Positions 41,751 through 50,557 of a DNA stretch of 52,130 bases are shown in pieces. Where the stretch lies: positions 1-52,130 of the forward strand of contig JAQXBT010000081.1 in NCBI GenBank assembly GCA_029252265.1. Reading direction: 5' to 3'. The notes under the pieces were generated by a model. It did not search any database. It was not told the DNA's origin and saw nothing but the letters and a program-made list of their open reading frames with translations. The position numbers and the translations under genes were made by a program. The stretch's first letter is position 1. Each line of letters opens with the position of its first letter. The DNA is from Flavobacteriaceae bacterium. Lineage in GTDB: Bacteria > Bacteroidota > Bacteroidia > Flavobacteriales > Flavobacteriaceae.

Positions 41751-44363
41751 TTATAGGATGTAGGATTTGGCATTCTCTAAAGCTTCTTGGAGACCCGCAG
41801 GTTTTTTTCCACCTGCCGTCGCATAAAAGGGTTGTCCACCTCCACCGCCTTGAATATAACGTCCGAGTTCGCGAACCATGGTCCCAGCGTTGAGTCCTTT
41901 TGAAGCAACCAGTCCTTTTGACACATAACAAGAGAGGATGGCTTTGCCTTGTTGCTCGGTTCCAAAAAGGAGAACGGCAGTGTCATATTCTTTTCCAATT
42001 TCAAAAGATAAATCTTTAATTCCTGTAGCATCTAAATCGACTTGCTTTGCTAAGAAATGAATCCCATTAATCAATTCAATTTCTTGTTTTAAGTGGCCTT
42101 TCATCGCTGCTGCTTTGTCCTTTAAAAGTGCTTCGATTTGTTTTTTTAGTTTTGAATTTTCAGATTTCAAATCGGTGATGGATTTAACCGGATCACTGGA
42201 ATTATTTAGCACTGATTTAATTTGGTCAAAACTGGCATTGTTTTGAGAGTAGTAAGATTTGACAGCATCATTTGTAATGGCTTCAATACGGCGAATTCCT
42301 GCGGCAACAGCGCCTTCAGATTTAATTTTAAAATGCCATATATCAGATGTGTTTTTAACATGGGTTCCTCCACATAACTCAATCGAATTTCCAAAACGAA
42401 TGGTGCGTACTGCATCGCCATATTTTTCTCCAAAAAGAGCAATTGCACCTTCTGAAATGGCCTGCTCCATTGGCACTGCTCGGTGTTCTTCTAACGCTAA
42501 TTTTCCTTCGATACGGGCATTTACAAAATTTTCAATCTCTTTTAATTCTTCCGGGGATATTTTTGAAAAATGTGAAAAATCAAATCGTAAATATTTTGAA
42601 TGAACTGCCGATCCTTTTTGTTCGACATGGGCCCCTAAAACTTCTCTTAGAGCCTGGTGTAATAAGTGGGTCGCTGTATGGTTACATTCGGTACGGAAGC
42701 GTTGATTAGAATCCACGACCGCCGTAAACGTATCGGTAAGGTTTTTGGGTAAATTTTTTGCAATATGGATTGCTACATTATTTTCTTTTTTGGTATCTAA
42801 AATATAAATCACATCGCCATTAGCCGCTTCTAAATACCCTTTATCGCCTACCTGGCCACCACTTTCGGAATAAAAAGGCGTTAGGTTAAATACCAACTGG
42901 AATTGTGCACCGTATTTAACCGAGGTGACTTTCCTATATTTAGTGATTTTTACAGACGTTTTTAAATGGTCATAGCCCAAAAATTCTTGTTCATCATCTT
43001 CTAATATAACGGTCCAATCTTCTGTAGAAACTTCGCTTGCTGATCTAGATCGTGTTTTTTGTTTTTGAAGTGCTTCTTCAAAACCTGCAGTATCTAAAGT
43101 CCTGTTTTTCTCACTCAAAATCAAAGCCGTTAAATCGACTGGAAATCCATACGTATCATAGAGTTCAAATGCTTTATCCCCTGAAATATGCGTTCCTTTG
43201 GTGGTTTCAATGATGCGATCAAGCAATACCAAACCTTGGTCGAGTGTTCTTAAAAACGACCCTTCTTCTTCTTTTATCACATTTTGAATTAATTGTTGTT
43301 GTGCCAAAATCTCAGGGAAAACGGCCCCCATTTGCTTCGTTAAAACGGAGACCAATCGAAACATAAACGGTTCCTTAAGATCTAAAAAAGTAAAACTGTA
43401 ACGTACGGCACGTCTTAAAATTCGACGAATCACATAGCCAGCACCCGTATTGCTTGGTAACTGTCCATCTGCAATTGAAAAAGCCACTGCTCTCACGTGG
43501 TCCGAAATCACTCGAATGGCAATATCTTGTTCTAACTGCTTTCCGTAATCATGCCCTGAAATGGTTTCAATTTCTCTTATAATCGGAGTAAAAACATCGG
43601 TGTCATAATTGGAAGTTACATTTTGAAGCACCATACACAGACGCTCAAACCCCATTCCGGTATCGATGTGTTTTTGAGGCAATGGTTCTAAACTTCCGTT
43701 CGCTTTACGGATAAATTCCATAAACACAAGGTTCCATATTTCGACAACTTGTGGGTGGTCTTTATTAATTAATTCATGACCAGATATTTTTTCTTTTTCT
43801 TCTTTTGAGCGGATATCCACATGAATTTCGCTGCAAGGGCCACAAGGGCCTTGTTCGCCCATTTCCCAAAAGTTATCATCTTTATTCCCTGTCAGAATTC
43901 GATCTTCAGGGATTAAGTTTTTCCATATATCATACGCTTCAGAATCCAGGGTGGTTCCATCGGCTTTACTGCCTTCAAAAACGGTTACATACAAAATGTC
44001 TTTGTCTATTTTGTAAACTTCAGTCAATAATTCCCAGGCCCATTCAATCGCTTCTTTTTTAAAATAGTCGCCAAAACTCCAGTTTCCTAACATCTCAAAA
44101 AGGGTGTGGTGATAAGTGTCATAACCCACTTCTTCTAAATCGTTGTGTTTTCCTGAAACACGCAAACATTTTTGAGTATCGGTTATTCTATTTTTTGGAG
44201 GGGTGCCATTTCCAAGAAAAAATTCTTTGAAAGGCGCCATCCCAGAATTGACAAACATTAAAGAAGGATCGTCTTTGAGAACCATCGGAGCTGATTGCAA
44301 AACTTGGTGTTTTTTTGATTCAAAAAAAGCTAAAAATTGAGATCTTATATCTTGAGATTTCAT
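41751..44363 (-). CDS. alaS: Alanyl-tRNA synthetase
   Basis: 870 residues, full length. The class II catalytic core (about 1-245) has [14 protein letters not shown] and [10 protein letters not shown]. The anticodon-independent tRNA-recognition domain follows. The editing domain has zinc-type motifs [10 protein letters not shown] and L-C-G-G-T-H. The C-Ala domain has a glycine-rich [19 protein letters not shown] tail. It charges tRNA-Ala and hydrolyses mischarged Ser/Gly. A near-consensus CATTTTTG ends two bases before the ATG, too close for a standard promoter, so the true promoter is uncertain. Confidence 0.98.
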   Translation of the reverse strand: MKSQDIRSQFLAFFESKKHQVLQSAPMVLKDDPSLMFVNSGMAPFKEFFLGNGTPPKNRITDTQKCLRVSGKHNDLEEVGYDTYHHTLFEMLGNWSFGDYFKKEAIEWAWELLTEVYKIDKDILYVTVFEGSKADGTTLDSEAYDIWKNLIPEDRILTGNKDDNFWEMGEQGPCGPCSEIHVDIRSKEEKEKISGHELINKDHPQVVEIWNLVFMEFIRKANGSLEPLPQKHIDTGMGFERLCMVLQNVTSNYDTDVFTPIIREIETISGHDYGKQLEQDIAIRVISDHVRAVAFSIADGQLPSNTGAGYVIRRILRRAVRYSFTFLDLKEPFMFRLVSVLTKQMGAVFPEILAQQQLIQNVIKEEEGSFLRTLDQGLVLLDRIIETTKGTHISGDKAFELYDTYGFPVDLTALILSEKNRTLDTAGFEEALQKQKTRSRSASEVSTEDWTVILEDDEQEFLGYDHLKTSVKITKYRKVTSVKYGAQFQLVFNLTPFYSESGGQVGDKGYLEAANGDVIYILDTKKENNVAIHIAKNLPKNLTDTFTAVVDSNQRFRTECNHTATHLLHQALREVLGAHVEQKGSAVHSKYLRFDFSHFSKISPEELKEIENFVNARIEGKLALEEHRAVPMEQAISEGAIALFGEKYGDAVRTIRFGNSIELCGGTHVKNTSDIWHFKIKSEGAVAAGIRRIEAITNDAVKSYYSQNNASFDQIKSVLNNSSDPVKSITDLKSENSKLKKQIEALLKDKAAAMKGHLKQEIELINGIHFLAKQVDLDATGIKDLSFEIGKEYDTAVLLFGTEQQGKAILSCYVSKGLVASKGLNAGTMVRELGRYIQGGGGGQPFYATAGGKKPAGLQEALENAKSYIL

Positions 44364-44390
44364 GCAAAAATGTTAAGCTTAGTGAAATAA

Positions 44391-44423
44391 TTTGTTTTTA
44401 ATTCGAAACAATTTATATATTTG
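44391..44423 (+). promoter_or_regulatory. Promoter of the M23 peptidase operon
   Basis: TTTG (44391-44394), 21 bp, TATATTTG (44416-44423). Both boxes match the Bacteroidota consensus. Predicted start near 44428 gives a 60-nt leader before the ATG at 44490. Confidence 0.7.
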
Positions 44424-44489
44424 TTTAGAGTCGATCTTTAAATTCTTAAAGATTGACCATTATTCAACAAAAATAGAACTTTTTAGGCA

Positions 44490-45461
44490 ATGTCTAATGT
44501 AAAATATTATTACGATTCCGAAACCCTCACTTATCGTCCGATAACTCGAAAAAAAAGGACTACAATTAAGTACTCTTTGGTATTCCTATTGGCTGCGGGA
44601 ATTTTTGGATTTATATCTGTTTTGATCGCTGGACATTTTTTTGAATCTCCGAGAGAAAAAGCATTAACTCGCGAGCTTCAAAATCTAGACTTTCAATACA
44701 ATATTCTCACTAAAAAAATGGAAGAAGCTGAAACCGTTTTAACTAATATTGAGAATCGAGATAACGCTATTTATCGTCTTTATTTTGAAGCAAATCCCAT
44801 CCCTGAAGAACAACGGAAACAAGGCCTTGGAGGTATTAACCGCTACAAAAAATACGAAGGGTATAATAATTCAAATTTGATTATTACCACGAATAAACGT
44901 ATTGACATACTTCAAAAACGCATCATTGTGCAGTCAAAATCACTGGATGAAATTACGGACTTAGCAAAAGATAAAGAGAGTTTTTTGGCTAGAATTCCAG
45001 CCATTCAACCGATCAGAAATGAAGATCTAACGCGCATGGCTTCTGGATACGGTTACCGTAGTGACCCTTTCACGAAAGTTCGTAAATTTCATTATGGCAT
45101 GGATTTTACGGCCCCAAGAGGCACCCCTGTTTATGCGTCTGGAGATGGCGTTGTCAAACGTGCCGATGGACGTGCTTCCGGATATGGACGTCACATTCGA
45201 ATTGATCACGGTTATGGGTATCGGAGTTTGTATGCCCACCTCTATAAATACAATGTCAAAAGAGGTCAAAAAGTAAAACGTGGCGACCTTATTGGTTATG
45301 TGGGCAGTACGGGACGCTCACAAGCACCTCACCTTCATTATGAAGTTTTTAAGGATGGAGATCGAATCAACCCTGTCAACTTTTACTATGGGAATTTGAG
45401 TCCCGAAGAATTTAATGAATTACTGGCAAAAGCGTCTCTCGAAAATCAATCTTTAGATTAA
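44490..45461 (+). CDS. Membrane-anchored M23 (LytM) peptidoglycan peptidase
   Basis: 323 residues. Short basic cytoplasmic tail, one transmembrane anchor (about residues 28-50), coiled-coil region (about 55-165: EKALTRELQNLDFQYNIL cut at ELQNLDFQ, KRIDILQKRI), then the M23 domain (about 180-300). Zinc ligands are complete: His201 and Asp205 in H-Y-G-M-D, and His281-x-His283 in H-L-H-Y-E. Supporting motifs are GYGYRSDPF and PRGTPVYASGDGVV. It should cut peptidoglycan cross-links in the periplasm during growth or division. Its stop shares a base with the start of the MerR gene (TAATG). Confidence 0.93.
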   Translation: MSNVKYYYDSETLTYRPITRKKRTTIKYSLVFLLAAGIFGFISVLIAGHFFESPREKALTRELQNLDFQYNILTKKMEEAETVLTNIENRDNAIYRLYFEANPIPEEQRKQGLGGINRYKKYEGYNNSNLIITTNKRIDILQKRIIVQSKSLDEITDLAKDKESFLARIPAIQPIRNEDLTRMASGYGYRSDPFTKVRKFHYGMDFTAPRGTPVYASGDGVVKRADGRASGYGRHIRIDHGYGYRSLYAHLYKYNVKRGQKVKRGDLIGYVGSTGRSQAPHLHYEVFKDGDRINPVNFYYGNLSPEEFNELLAKASLENQSLD

Positions 45462-45790
45462 TGCATTTAGAGCTTCCAACAAAACGCTATTACAGCATCG
45501 GTGAAGTGGCAAAAGCATTCGATGTGAACGCCTCATTAATTCGGTTTTGGGATAAAGAATTTGACGCCCTTAAACCAAAAAAAAATGCTAAAGGTAACCG
45601 TCGATTTACTCCTGAAGATGTTCAAAACCTGAAGTTAATTTTTAACTTGGTAAAAGAACGAGGTTATACGCTTGATGGTGCTAAAACCTATCTGAAAGAA
45701 CAAGACCATAAATCCATTGATAATTTTGAAATCATCACAAAATTAGAACGTGTAAAAAACGAATTAATAAAAATCAAAAATCAACTCTAA
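45461..45790 (+). CDS. MerR-family transcriptional regulator
   Basis: 109 residues. The winged helix-turn-helix N-terminus has Y-Y-S-I-G-E-V-A-K-A-F, LIRFWDKEF and NRRFTPEDVQNL, all MerR-type. A short helical dimerisation part follows (about 75-109) with no cysteine or ligand-binding domain, so it is a minimal MerR protein as found next to M23 peptidase genes in Bacteroidota. Translationally coupled to the M23 gene; likely controls this operon or cell-envelope functions (inference). Confidence 0.9.
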   Translation: MHLELPTKRYYSIGEVAKAFDVNASLIRFWDKEFDALKPKKNAKGNRRFTPEDVQNLKLIFNLVKERGYTLDGAKTYLKEQDHKSIDNFEIITKLERVKNELIKIKNQL

Positions 45791-45802
45791 AACCTACCTA
45801 TC

Positions 45803-46402
45803 ATGAAAAAATGGCTCATTCCCTTAGTAATTATCGCAATCGTTATCTTTGGAATCTACAACTGGGCAGTTGGATTCAATAATACCGCCGTCGAGCATGA
45901 AGCCAATGCCAAAACCGCTTGGTCAAATGTCGAAAGCTCTTACCAACGCCGAAATGACCTCATTGGAAATCTGGTAAAAACTGTTAAAGGCGCCGCAGAT
46001 TTTGAAAGAAACACATTAACTGAGGTGATTGAGGCCCGCGCAAAAGCCACCTCAACAACGATTGACCCTTCTAATATTACACCCGATAAATTGGCTGCCT
46101 TTCAACAAGCACAAAGCGGACTGAGTAGTGCCTTATCTCGACTTTTGGTCACGGTAGAACGTTATCCAGAATTGAAAGCGAATCAAAACTTTTTGGACTT
46201 ACAAAACCAGTTAGAAGGCACCGAAAACAGAATTAATGTGGCCAGAGATCGGTTTAACGAATCGGTAAATATATATGATATTTTTACTTCAAAATTTCCA
46301 AACAAAATCTTAGCAGGTTGGTTTGGCTTTGATGAAATGTCGCGATACAATGCCGCAGCAGGTTCCGAAAATGCCCCCGATATTGACTTCGATTTTAACT
46401 AA
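45803..46402 (+). CDS. lemA: LemA family protein
   Basis: 199 residues. N-terminal transmembrane helix (about 4-24), then a helical-bundle LemA domain with the family phrases W-S-N-V-E-S-S-Y-Q-R-R-N-D-L-I, ENRINVARDRFNESV and YNIYDIFTSKFP-like VNIYDIFTSKFPN. The C-terminus ends in a short acidic tail. LemA proteins are membrane-anchored with the bundle outside; the biochemical role is unknown. As here, lemA is commonly followed by TPM-domain genes (12 bp after MerR, 15 bp before the next gene). Confidence 0.93.
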   Translation: MKKWLIPLVIIAIVIFGIYNWAVGFNNTAVEHEANAKTAWSNVESSYQRRNDLIGNLVKTVKGAADFERNTLTEVIEARAKATSTTIDPSNITPDKLAAFQQAQSGLSSALSRLLVTVERYPELKANQNFLDLQNQLEGTENRINVARDRFNESVNIYDIFTSKFPNKILAGWFGFDEMSRYNAAAGSENAPDIDFDFN

Positions 46403-46417
46403 TCTAAACCCTAAATA

Positions 46418-46864
46418 ATGATGTCATTAGAAGACTTCTTAAGCGCAAAAGAAGAAGAACAGATTGTCACGGCCATTCGCCAAGCGGAGCAAAGAACGTC
46501 TGGCGAAATTCGTGTACATATTGAAAATGGCGGTTCGAAAGCAATTGACACCCGTGCAAAAGAAGTGTTCCTTCAATTAAAAATGGACCGTACTAAACTT
46601 CAAAATGGTGTTCTCATTTACGTCGCTGTTTCGAAACATCAATTTGGGATTTATGGTGACAAAGGAATTGATACCAAGGTAACTCCTAGTTTTTGGGACG
46701 ATACCCGTGATGTGATGCAGAACTTCTTTAAACAAAAGCAGTTTAAAGAAGGGCTTGTGCAAGGTGTTCTAACCGCTGGAAAGGCCCTTAAGGCGCATTT
46801 CCCACGGGAATCAGACGATACCAATGAATTATCAGATTCGATTTCTAAAGGCTCAGATGTATGA
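46418..46864 (+). CDS. TPM-domain protein, soluble
   Basis: 148 residues. A second ATG at 46421 is an equally good start. TPM (TLP18.3/Psb32/MOLO-1) domain core: A-E-Q-R-T-S-G-E-I-R-V-H-I, then LQNGVLIYVAVSKHQFGIYGDKGID split as NGVLIYVAVSK and FGIYGDKGID. No signal peptide or membrane segment, unlike the next gene. Overlaps the next TPM gene by four bases (ATGA). It is a typical middle member of lemA-TPM-TPM operons. Confidence 0.88.
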   Translation: MMSLEDFLSAKEEEQIVTAIRQAEQRTSGEIRVHIENGGSKAIDTRAKEVFLQLKMDRTKLQNGVLIYVAVSKHQFGIYGDKGIDTKVTPSFWDDTRDVMQNFFKQKQFKEGLVQGVLTAGKALKAHFPRESDDTNELSDSISKGSDV

Positions 46865-47658
46865 AAAATAGACTCCAAAAAATAGCATCGTTTTGTGTCC
46901 TCGTTCTAATGCTTGTGTCCACGCAAGTAAACGCGCAATATCAAATCCCTAAAAAACCAAACGTTCAAACGAGCGTTTATGATTACAGCCAACTATTAAG
47001 TCCGCAACAAGCCGCTCGATTAGAACAAAAACTCATTCGGTATTCGGACAGTACCTCAACTCAAATTGTGGTGGCGATCATCAACTCGACCGAAGGCGAA
47101 TACATTAACTATTTGGCGACGAACTGGGCCCAAGAATGGGGTGTTGGAGATGCAAAAAAAGATAATGGCGTTTTTATTTTATTGGCCAAAAACGATCGGA
47201 AAATAAACATCAGTACGGGCTATGGCGTCGAACATTTGCTGACCGATAAAATGTGCAGCCGAATTATTCAGGAATCCATCATTCCGTTTTTCAAGAAAAA
47301 CGATTATTATGGCGGCTTAGAGGCTGGAAGTACTCAAGTATTCAAAGTATTAACAGGTGAATTTAACGCAGCACCTCGAAACATTCAAAAAGATGCCTCA
47401 GGCAAAAATATTCTATTCTTAATTTTCATCTTCGTTATTTTACTCATTGCTTTTTCTAAAATCGGAAAAAACAACGGTCGGAATAATGGTGGACAGCGAC
47501 GCCCAAGCGGTTTGCTAGAAGCCATCTTATTGAGTAATATGGGACGTGGGAATTTTGGCGGCAGCTCCAGTTCCAGCGGTGGTGGCTTCGGTGGTGGTTT
47601 TGGCGGCGGTTTTGGTGGTGGAGGTTTTGGTGGCGGCGGTGCCTCAGGGGGTTGGTAA
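46861..47658 (+). CDS. TPM-domain membrane protein with Gly-rich tail (YgcG-like)
   Basis: 265 residues. Signal peptide (about 1-25, ending VNAQ), TPM domain (about 35-165: VYDYSQLLSPQQAARLE, STQIVVAIINSTEG, DNGVFILLAKNDRKI, TGYGVEHLLTD), one transmembrane helix (about 178-198, ILFLIFIFVILLIAF), then a low-complexity Gly/Phe/Ser tail ending GASGGW. This is the standard YgcG layout, so the tail is a family trait. Probably an inner-membrane protein with the TPM domain outside. It ends two bases before the stop of the convergent der gene. Confidence 0.9.
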   Translation: MKNRLQKIASFCVLVLMLVSTQVNAQYQIPKKPNVQTSVYDYSQLLSPQQAARLEQKLIRYSDSTSTQIVVAIINSTEGEYINYLATNWAQEWGVGDAKKDNGVFILLAKNDRKINISTGYGVEHLLTDKMCSRIIQESIIPFFKKNDYYGGLEAGSTQVFKVLTGEFNAAPRNIQKDASGKNILFLIFIFVILLIAFSKIGKNNGRNNGGQRRPSGLLEAILLSNMGRGNFGGSSSSSGGGFGGGFGGGFGGGGFGGGGASGGW

Positions 47659-47660
47659 CC

Positions 47661-48965
47661 CTATTTTTTTCGCATATAAATTGTAATCGGCACCCCATTA
47701 AAGTCGTACAAAGTTCTTAATTTATTTTCTAAAAATCGCTTGTAAGGTTCTTTTACATATTGTGGTAAATTACAGAAAAATGCAAATTGTGGTTGCGGCG
47801 TTGGCAGCTGCATAATGTATTTGATTTTGACGAATTTCCCTTTTAATGCTGGTGGTGGATAGTTTTCAATAATCGGTAATAAATCATCGTTTAACACACT
47901 TGTTTTGATGCGTTTGGTACGGTTTTTATAGACCTCAACTGCCGTTTCCATGGCTTTAAAAATACGTTGTTTGGACAGTGCCGAGATAAATACGATGGGC
48001 ACATCGGTAAATGGCTCGATTTGTTTTTTAATATACGTCTCAAACTCTTTGGTGGTTTTGGTGTCTTTTTCAATCAAATCCCACTTATTAACCAAAATCA
48101 CAACCCCTTTATGGTTTCGTTGTGCGAGCCAAAAAATATTTTGAACTTGGCCATCAAATCCACGTTGTGCATCACAAACTACCAAACAAACATCACAGTG
48201 CTCAATGGCACGAACGGAACGCATAACGGAGTAAAATTCTAAGTCTTCTTTCACCTTTGCTTTACGACGAATTCCAGCGGTATCTACCAAATTGAATTCA
48301 AAACCAAAACGGTTGTATTTTGTATCGATCGAATCACGAGTAGTGCCCGCAATATCAGTCACGATGTAACGATCTTCACCAATCAAAGCATTGATAAAAG
48401 ACGATTTGCCCGCATTTGGGCGTCCAACCACAGCAAATCGTGGTAATACAGCTTCTTCTACTTCCTCAACTTCTGGCAACGCTTCTACTAACGCATCCAG
48501 TAAATCGCCAGTTCCACTTCCATTGATACTCGCAATGGTGTAGTACTCCCCTAATCCCAGAGCATAAAACTCAACCGCATCTTGCTCACGCATGGCGTTG
48601 TCGACTTTATTAATGACCAAAAAAACAGGTTTATTAATTTTTCTTAAGAGCTTGGCAACATCTTCATCCATGCCAGTCACGCCCGATTCTACATCGACCA
48701 TAAAAATAATGGCATCTGCTTCATCAATAGCGAGCTCAACTTGTTTGTCGATCTCAGCTTCAAAGACATCATCACTTCCTAAGATATAGCCTCCCGTATC
48801 AATTAACGAAAATTCTTTGCCATTCCAATCACTTTTTCCATAATGACGGTCACGAGTCACCCCACTCACGGCATCAACAATGGCTTCTCGCCTTTGAATC
48901 AACCGATTAAAAAATGTGGATTTTCCAACATTTGGACGTCCTACTATCGCTACAATATTGCTCAT
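47661..48965 (-). CDS. der: Ribosome-assembly GTPase Der (EngA)
   Basis: 434 residues from the ATG at 48965 ([17 protein letters not shown]); an ATG seven codons upstream lies beyond the conserved start. Two tandem GTPase domains: the first P-loop G-R-P-N-V-G-K-S (residues 9-16) with DTGGY and NKVD, the second G-R-P-N-A-G-K-S with DTAGIRRK and NKWD. A KH-like C-terminal domain follows. It is essential for 50S assembly. A TATTTTTG promoter element lies 18 bp upstream. Confidence 0.97.
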   Translation of the reverse strand: MSNIVAIVGRPNVGKSTFFNRLIQRREAIVDAVSGVTRDRHYGKSDWNGKEFSLIDTGGYILGSDDVFEAEIDKQVELAIDEADAIIFMVDVESGVTGMDEDVAKLLRKINKPVFLVINKVDNAMREQDAVEFYALGLGEYYTIASINGSGTGDLLDALVEALPEVEEVEEAVLPRFAVVGRPNAGKSSFINALIGEDRYIVTDIAGTTRDSIDTKYNRFGFEFNLVDTAGIRRKAKVKEDLEFYSVMRSVRAIEHCDVCLVVCDAQRGFDGQVQNIFWLAQRNHKGVVILVNKWDLIEKDTKTTKEFETYIKKQIEPFTDVPIVFISALSKQRIFKAMETAVEVYKNRTKRIKTSVLNDDLLPIIENYPPPALKGKFVKIKYIMQLPTPQPQFAFFCNLPQYVKEPYKRFLENKLRTLYDFNGVPITIYMRKK

Positions 48966-48983
48966 ATGCTTATAAAATTGCTG

Positions 48984-48991
48984 CAAAAATA
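48984..48991 (-). promoter_or_regulatory. -7 element of der promoter
   Basis: TATTTTTG on the minus strand, 18 bases before the ATG at 48965. No good TTG at normal spacing. The 119-bp gap 48966-49084 otherwise holds nothing recognised. Confidence 0.5.
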
Positions 48992-49084
48992 GGAAATATC
49001 CTTTTGGTAAGCTCTTTTTTATGGAAGTTTAAAAAATATATAACTACAAATGAATATCTTTAGAAACCCCTTAAATCTATTATC

Positions 49085-49472
49085 ATGGAAATTAGCAACA
49101 AAATTGTCTTAAGACCTCGTTTTTCATTCGACCAAAAAAATGCCCAGAGTCACGTATTAGAAGCATTTGATGGTGCCAAAAAAAGTCAGAACACCATTAA
49201 AATCAACCGCTTAGATACGCACGTATTTTTTAAAATTCCGAAAGCAGAACAACACTTTTGGTCGCCACAACTCCATTTGGAGGTTTTAGAAACGGATGCA
49301 TCCCACTGTAAAATTAAAGGCTTCTTTGGTCCCAACCCCACTTGTTTTGATGGTGATGATGGTGGTTTTATGGATCGCCCTATACATTAGCGGCCGAATT
49401 GGAAAAAAGAAAGGCCAACATCAAATGCACGAATTACATGATTTTATGACCGCCGATTTGAAAACGGTTTAA
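49085..49472 (+). pseudogene. Small membrane protein gene broken by an internal deletion
   Basis: From the ATG at 49085 the frame reads MEISNKIVLRPRF to GPNPT (about 86 codons), then CFDGDDG and a TAG stop at 49388-49390. The next frame over, from about 49341, reads LVLMVMMVVLWIALYISGR and then IGKKKGQHQMHELHDFM to a TAA at 49470-49472. This is a hydrophobic segment followed by a conserved-looking tail. In Flavobacteriia proteins of this type, as I recall them, the PNPT segment is followed by a transmembrane hairpin and then such a tail. The simplest reading is a deletion of some tens of codons near 49338-49346, removing the first helix and shifting the frame. Function of the intact family is unknown to me. 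Confidence 0.72.
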
Positions 49473-49726
49473 ATGTTTGTACATTGAACCAAGATAAAGA
49501 CCCCCAAAATTACGTTGGAGTGAGAGATATTGCAGATATTGACAACACTCCAAAACTGATTATTCATAGTCGAATAGACAGAGACGTACCTTTCATAAGA
49601 GGAAAAAATGTCTTTAACGCCGCCAAAGAATCGAAAGAATTTTGGGAAACAAAAACAGACCATATTATGACATTAATAGATTTAACAGACGAAGCGATTA
49701 TCAAAATAATGGAGCAAATACGTTAA
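49473..49726 (+). pseudogene. C-terminal remnant of an alpha/beta hydrolase
   Basis: About 80 codons are readable from 49484 to the stop at 49726; the only initiator is a TTG. The sequence I-D-N-T-P-K-L-I-I-H-S-R-I-D-R-D-V-P, then FNAAKESKEFWETKTDH, matches the last part of alpha/beta hydrolases: the strand carrying the acid residue (R-I-D-R-D-V-P) and the catalytic histidine (T-D-H). The nucleophile half is missing and no trace of it is seen upstream, where the broken membrane-protein gene ends. Most likely a decayed gene; expression as a short protein is possible but unlikely. Confidence 0.7.
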
Positions 49727-49757
49727 TTAATAATGTAAAAAATAATAGTAGTTTAAT

Positions 49758-49792
49758 TTCCTGCGCCGCAAGGTTTCCCCATGCGGCCGCAT
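49758..49792. repeat. GC-rich hairpin motif left of the toxin-antitoxin pair
   Basis: A GC-rich patch in an AT-rich gap. GCCGCA (49765-49770) can pair with TGCGGC (49782-49787), and 49781-49792 is the perfect palindrome ATGCGGCCGCAT. TTCCCCATGCGGC (49775-49787) is an inverted, imperfect match to GCAGCAGGGGAA (50585-50596) on the far side of the toxin gene. Possibly a boundary or recombination mark of the inserted cassette. Confidence 0.4.
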
Positions 49793-49849
49793 TCTATGGA
49801 TAAATCCAAATAAAAAATGATGAATCTTAAGTTGTTTTAAAAAATAAAC

Positions 49850-49880
49850 TTGCAAATTACGTAACTAATATTTATTTTTA
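49850..49880 (+). promoter_or_regulatory. Promoter of the toxin-antitoxin pair with palindromic sites
   Basis: TTG (49850-49852), 20 bp, TATTTTTA (49873-49880), one mismatch from TAnnTTTG. TTACGTAA (49857-49864) lies between the boxes, and the similar near-palindrome TTACACGTATAA (49878-49889) covers the predicted start region. Two related sites over a promoter fit autorepression by the antitoxin; inferred. Confidence 0.45.
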
Positions 49881-49898
49881 CACGTATAATACAATAAC

Positions 49899-50144
49899 AT
49901 GGACACTAAATTAACACTTAGCGTAGATAAAACCATCATTGAAGGGGCAAAAATATATGCTAAATTTCATAAGGTGAGTTTATCTCATTTAATAGAATCC
50001 TATTTAGCTGCATTGATTTCAAAAAACAGTAAGAAAGTTGAAATCACACCCCTAGTAGAAAGCTTGAGCGGCGTGATTGATTTGGATCCTAATTTTGATT
50101 TCAAAAAAGACTATACAGATTTCTTAATCGAAAAATACAAATGA
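49899..50144 (+). CDS. Antitoxin, DUF6364-like / ribbon-helix-helix type
   Basis: 81 residues. M-D-T-K-L-T-L-S-V-D-K gives an N-terminal strand followed by two helices (IIEGAKIYAKFHKVSLSHLIESYL, cut as IIEGAKIYAKFHK and SLSHLIESYL), the layout of a ribbon-helix-helix DNA-binding dimer. The C-terminal part (about 48-81) is acidic and aromatic (DLDPNFDFKKDYTDF), as in toxin-neutralising tails. Its last four bases overlap the start of the PIN toxin gene (ATGA), the classic antitoxin-first order. It should bind the toxin and repress its own promoter. Confidence 0.85.
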   Translation: MDTKLTLSVDKTIIEGAKIYAKFHKVSLSHLIESYLAALISKNSKKVEITPLVESLSGVIDLDPNFDFKKDYTDFLIEKYK

Positions 50145-50557
50145 GCACATTATTTATCGACACTAATATTGTCTTGGATTTACTTTCGAAGCGTACACCG
50201 TTTTATGAGAGTGCAGCTCAAATATTTTCGTTTGCGGATAAACATAAATTAAAATTATCCGTAAGTGCCCTAACCTTTGCAAATACAAACTATATTTTAT
50301 CCAAACTTAAGTCCATAAAGGAAGCGCGCGAAATTCTAAGAAGGTTCAAAGTCCTTGTTAAGGTCTTGCCTCTTAACGATAAAATTATTGACCTTGCTTT
50401 AAATGATAAGGCATTTAACGATTTTGAAGATGGGCTTCAGTATTACACTGCTCTCGAGGGTAATCAAGACATTGTCATTACACGAGATTTGAAAGGTTTT
50501 AAAAATGCTAAAATTCCAGTGATGACTGCAGAGGAATATTTGATTTCTATTGCATAG
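50141..50557 (+). CDS. PIN-domain toxin (PIN_3/VapC-like ribonuclease)
   Basis: 138 residues, a single PIN domain. Acidic active-site residues: Asp7 in L-F-I-D-T-N, Asp97 in D-F-E-D-G-L-Q and Asp116 in V-I-T-R-D-L-K-G-F. The second acidic position of classical VapC (a glutamate after strand 2) is replaced in S-A-L-T-F-A-N-T-N-Y (Asn48/Asn50), which fits the PIN_3 subgroup as I recall it. PIN toxins cleave tRNA or other RNA with Mg when free of antitoxin. Overlaps its antitoxin gene by four bases and is followed directly by a hairpin. Confidence 0.9.
   Translation: MSTLFIDTNIVLDLLSKRTPFYESAAQIFSFADKHKLKLSVSALTFANTNYILSKLKSIKEAREILRRFKVLVKVLPLNDKIIDLALNDKAFNDFEDGLQYYTALEGNQDIVITRDLKGFKNAKIPVMTAEEYLISIA

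Noticed and set aside
41740-41931. Frameshifted extra N-terminal domain on the GSCFA protein
   Set aside because: This stretch is the 3' end of alaS read in another frame and shows no family similarity.
42206-42709. Overlapping and antisense reading frames inside alaS
   Set aside because: They are out-of-frame or antisense shadows of the conserved alaS coding sequence without domains or start signals.
47575-47658. Gly-rich tail of the TPM protein as an unusual repeat or silk-like element
   Set aside because: A Gly/Phe/Ser-rich C-terminus is normal for YgcG-like TPM proteins.
46861-47658. Two TPM genes as a recent tandem duplication
   Set aside because: The proteins differ strongly in sequence and architecture; lemA-TPM-TPM order is common, so the duplication is old if it is one.
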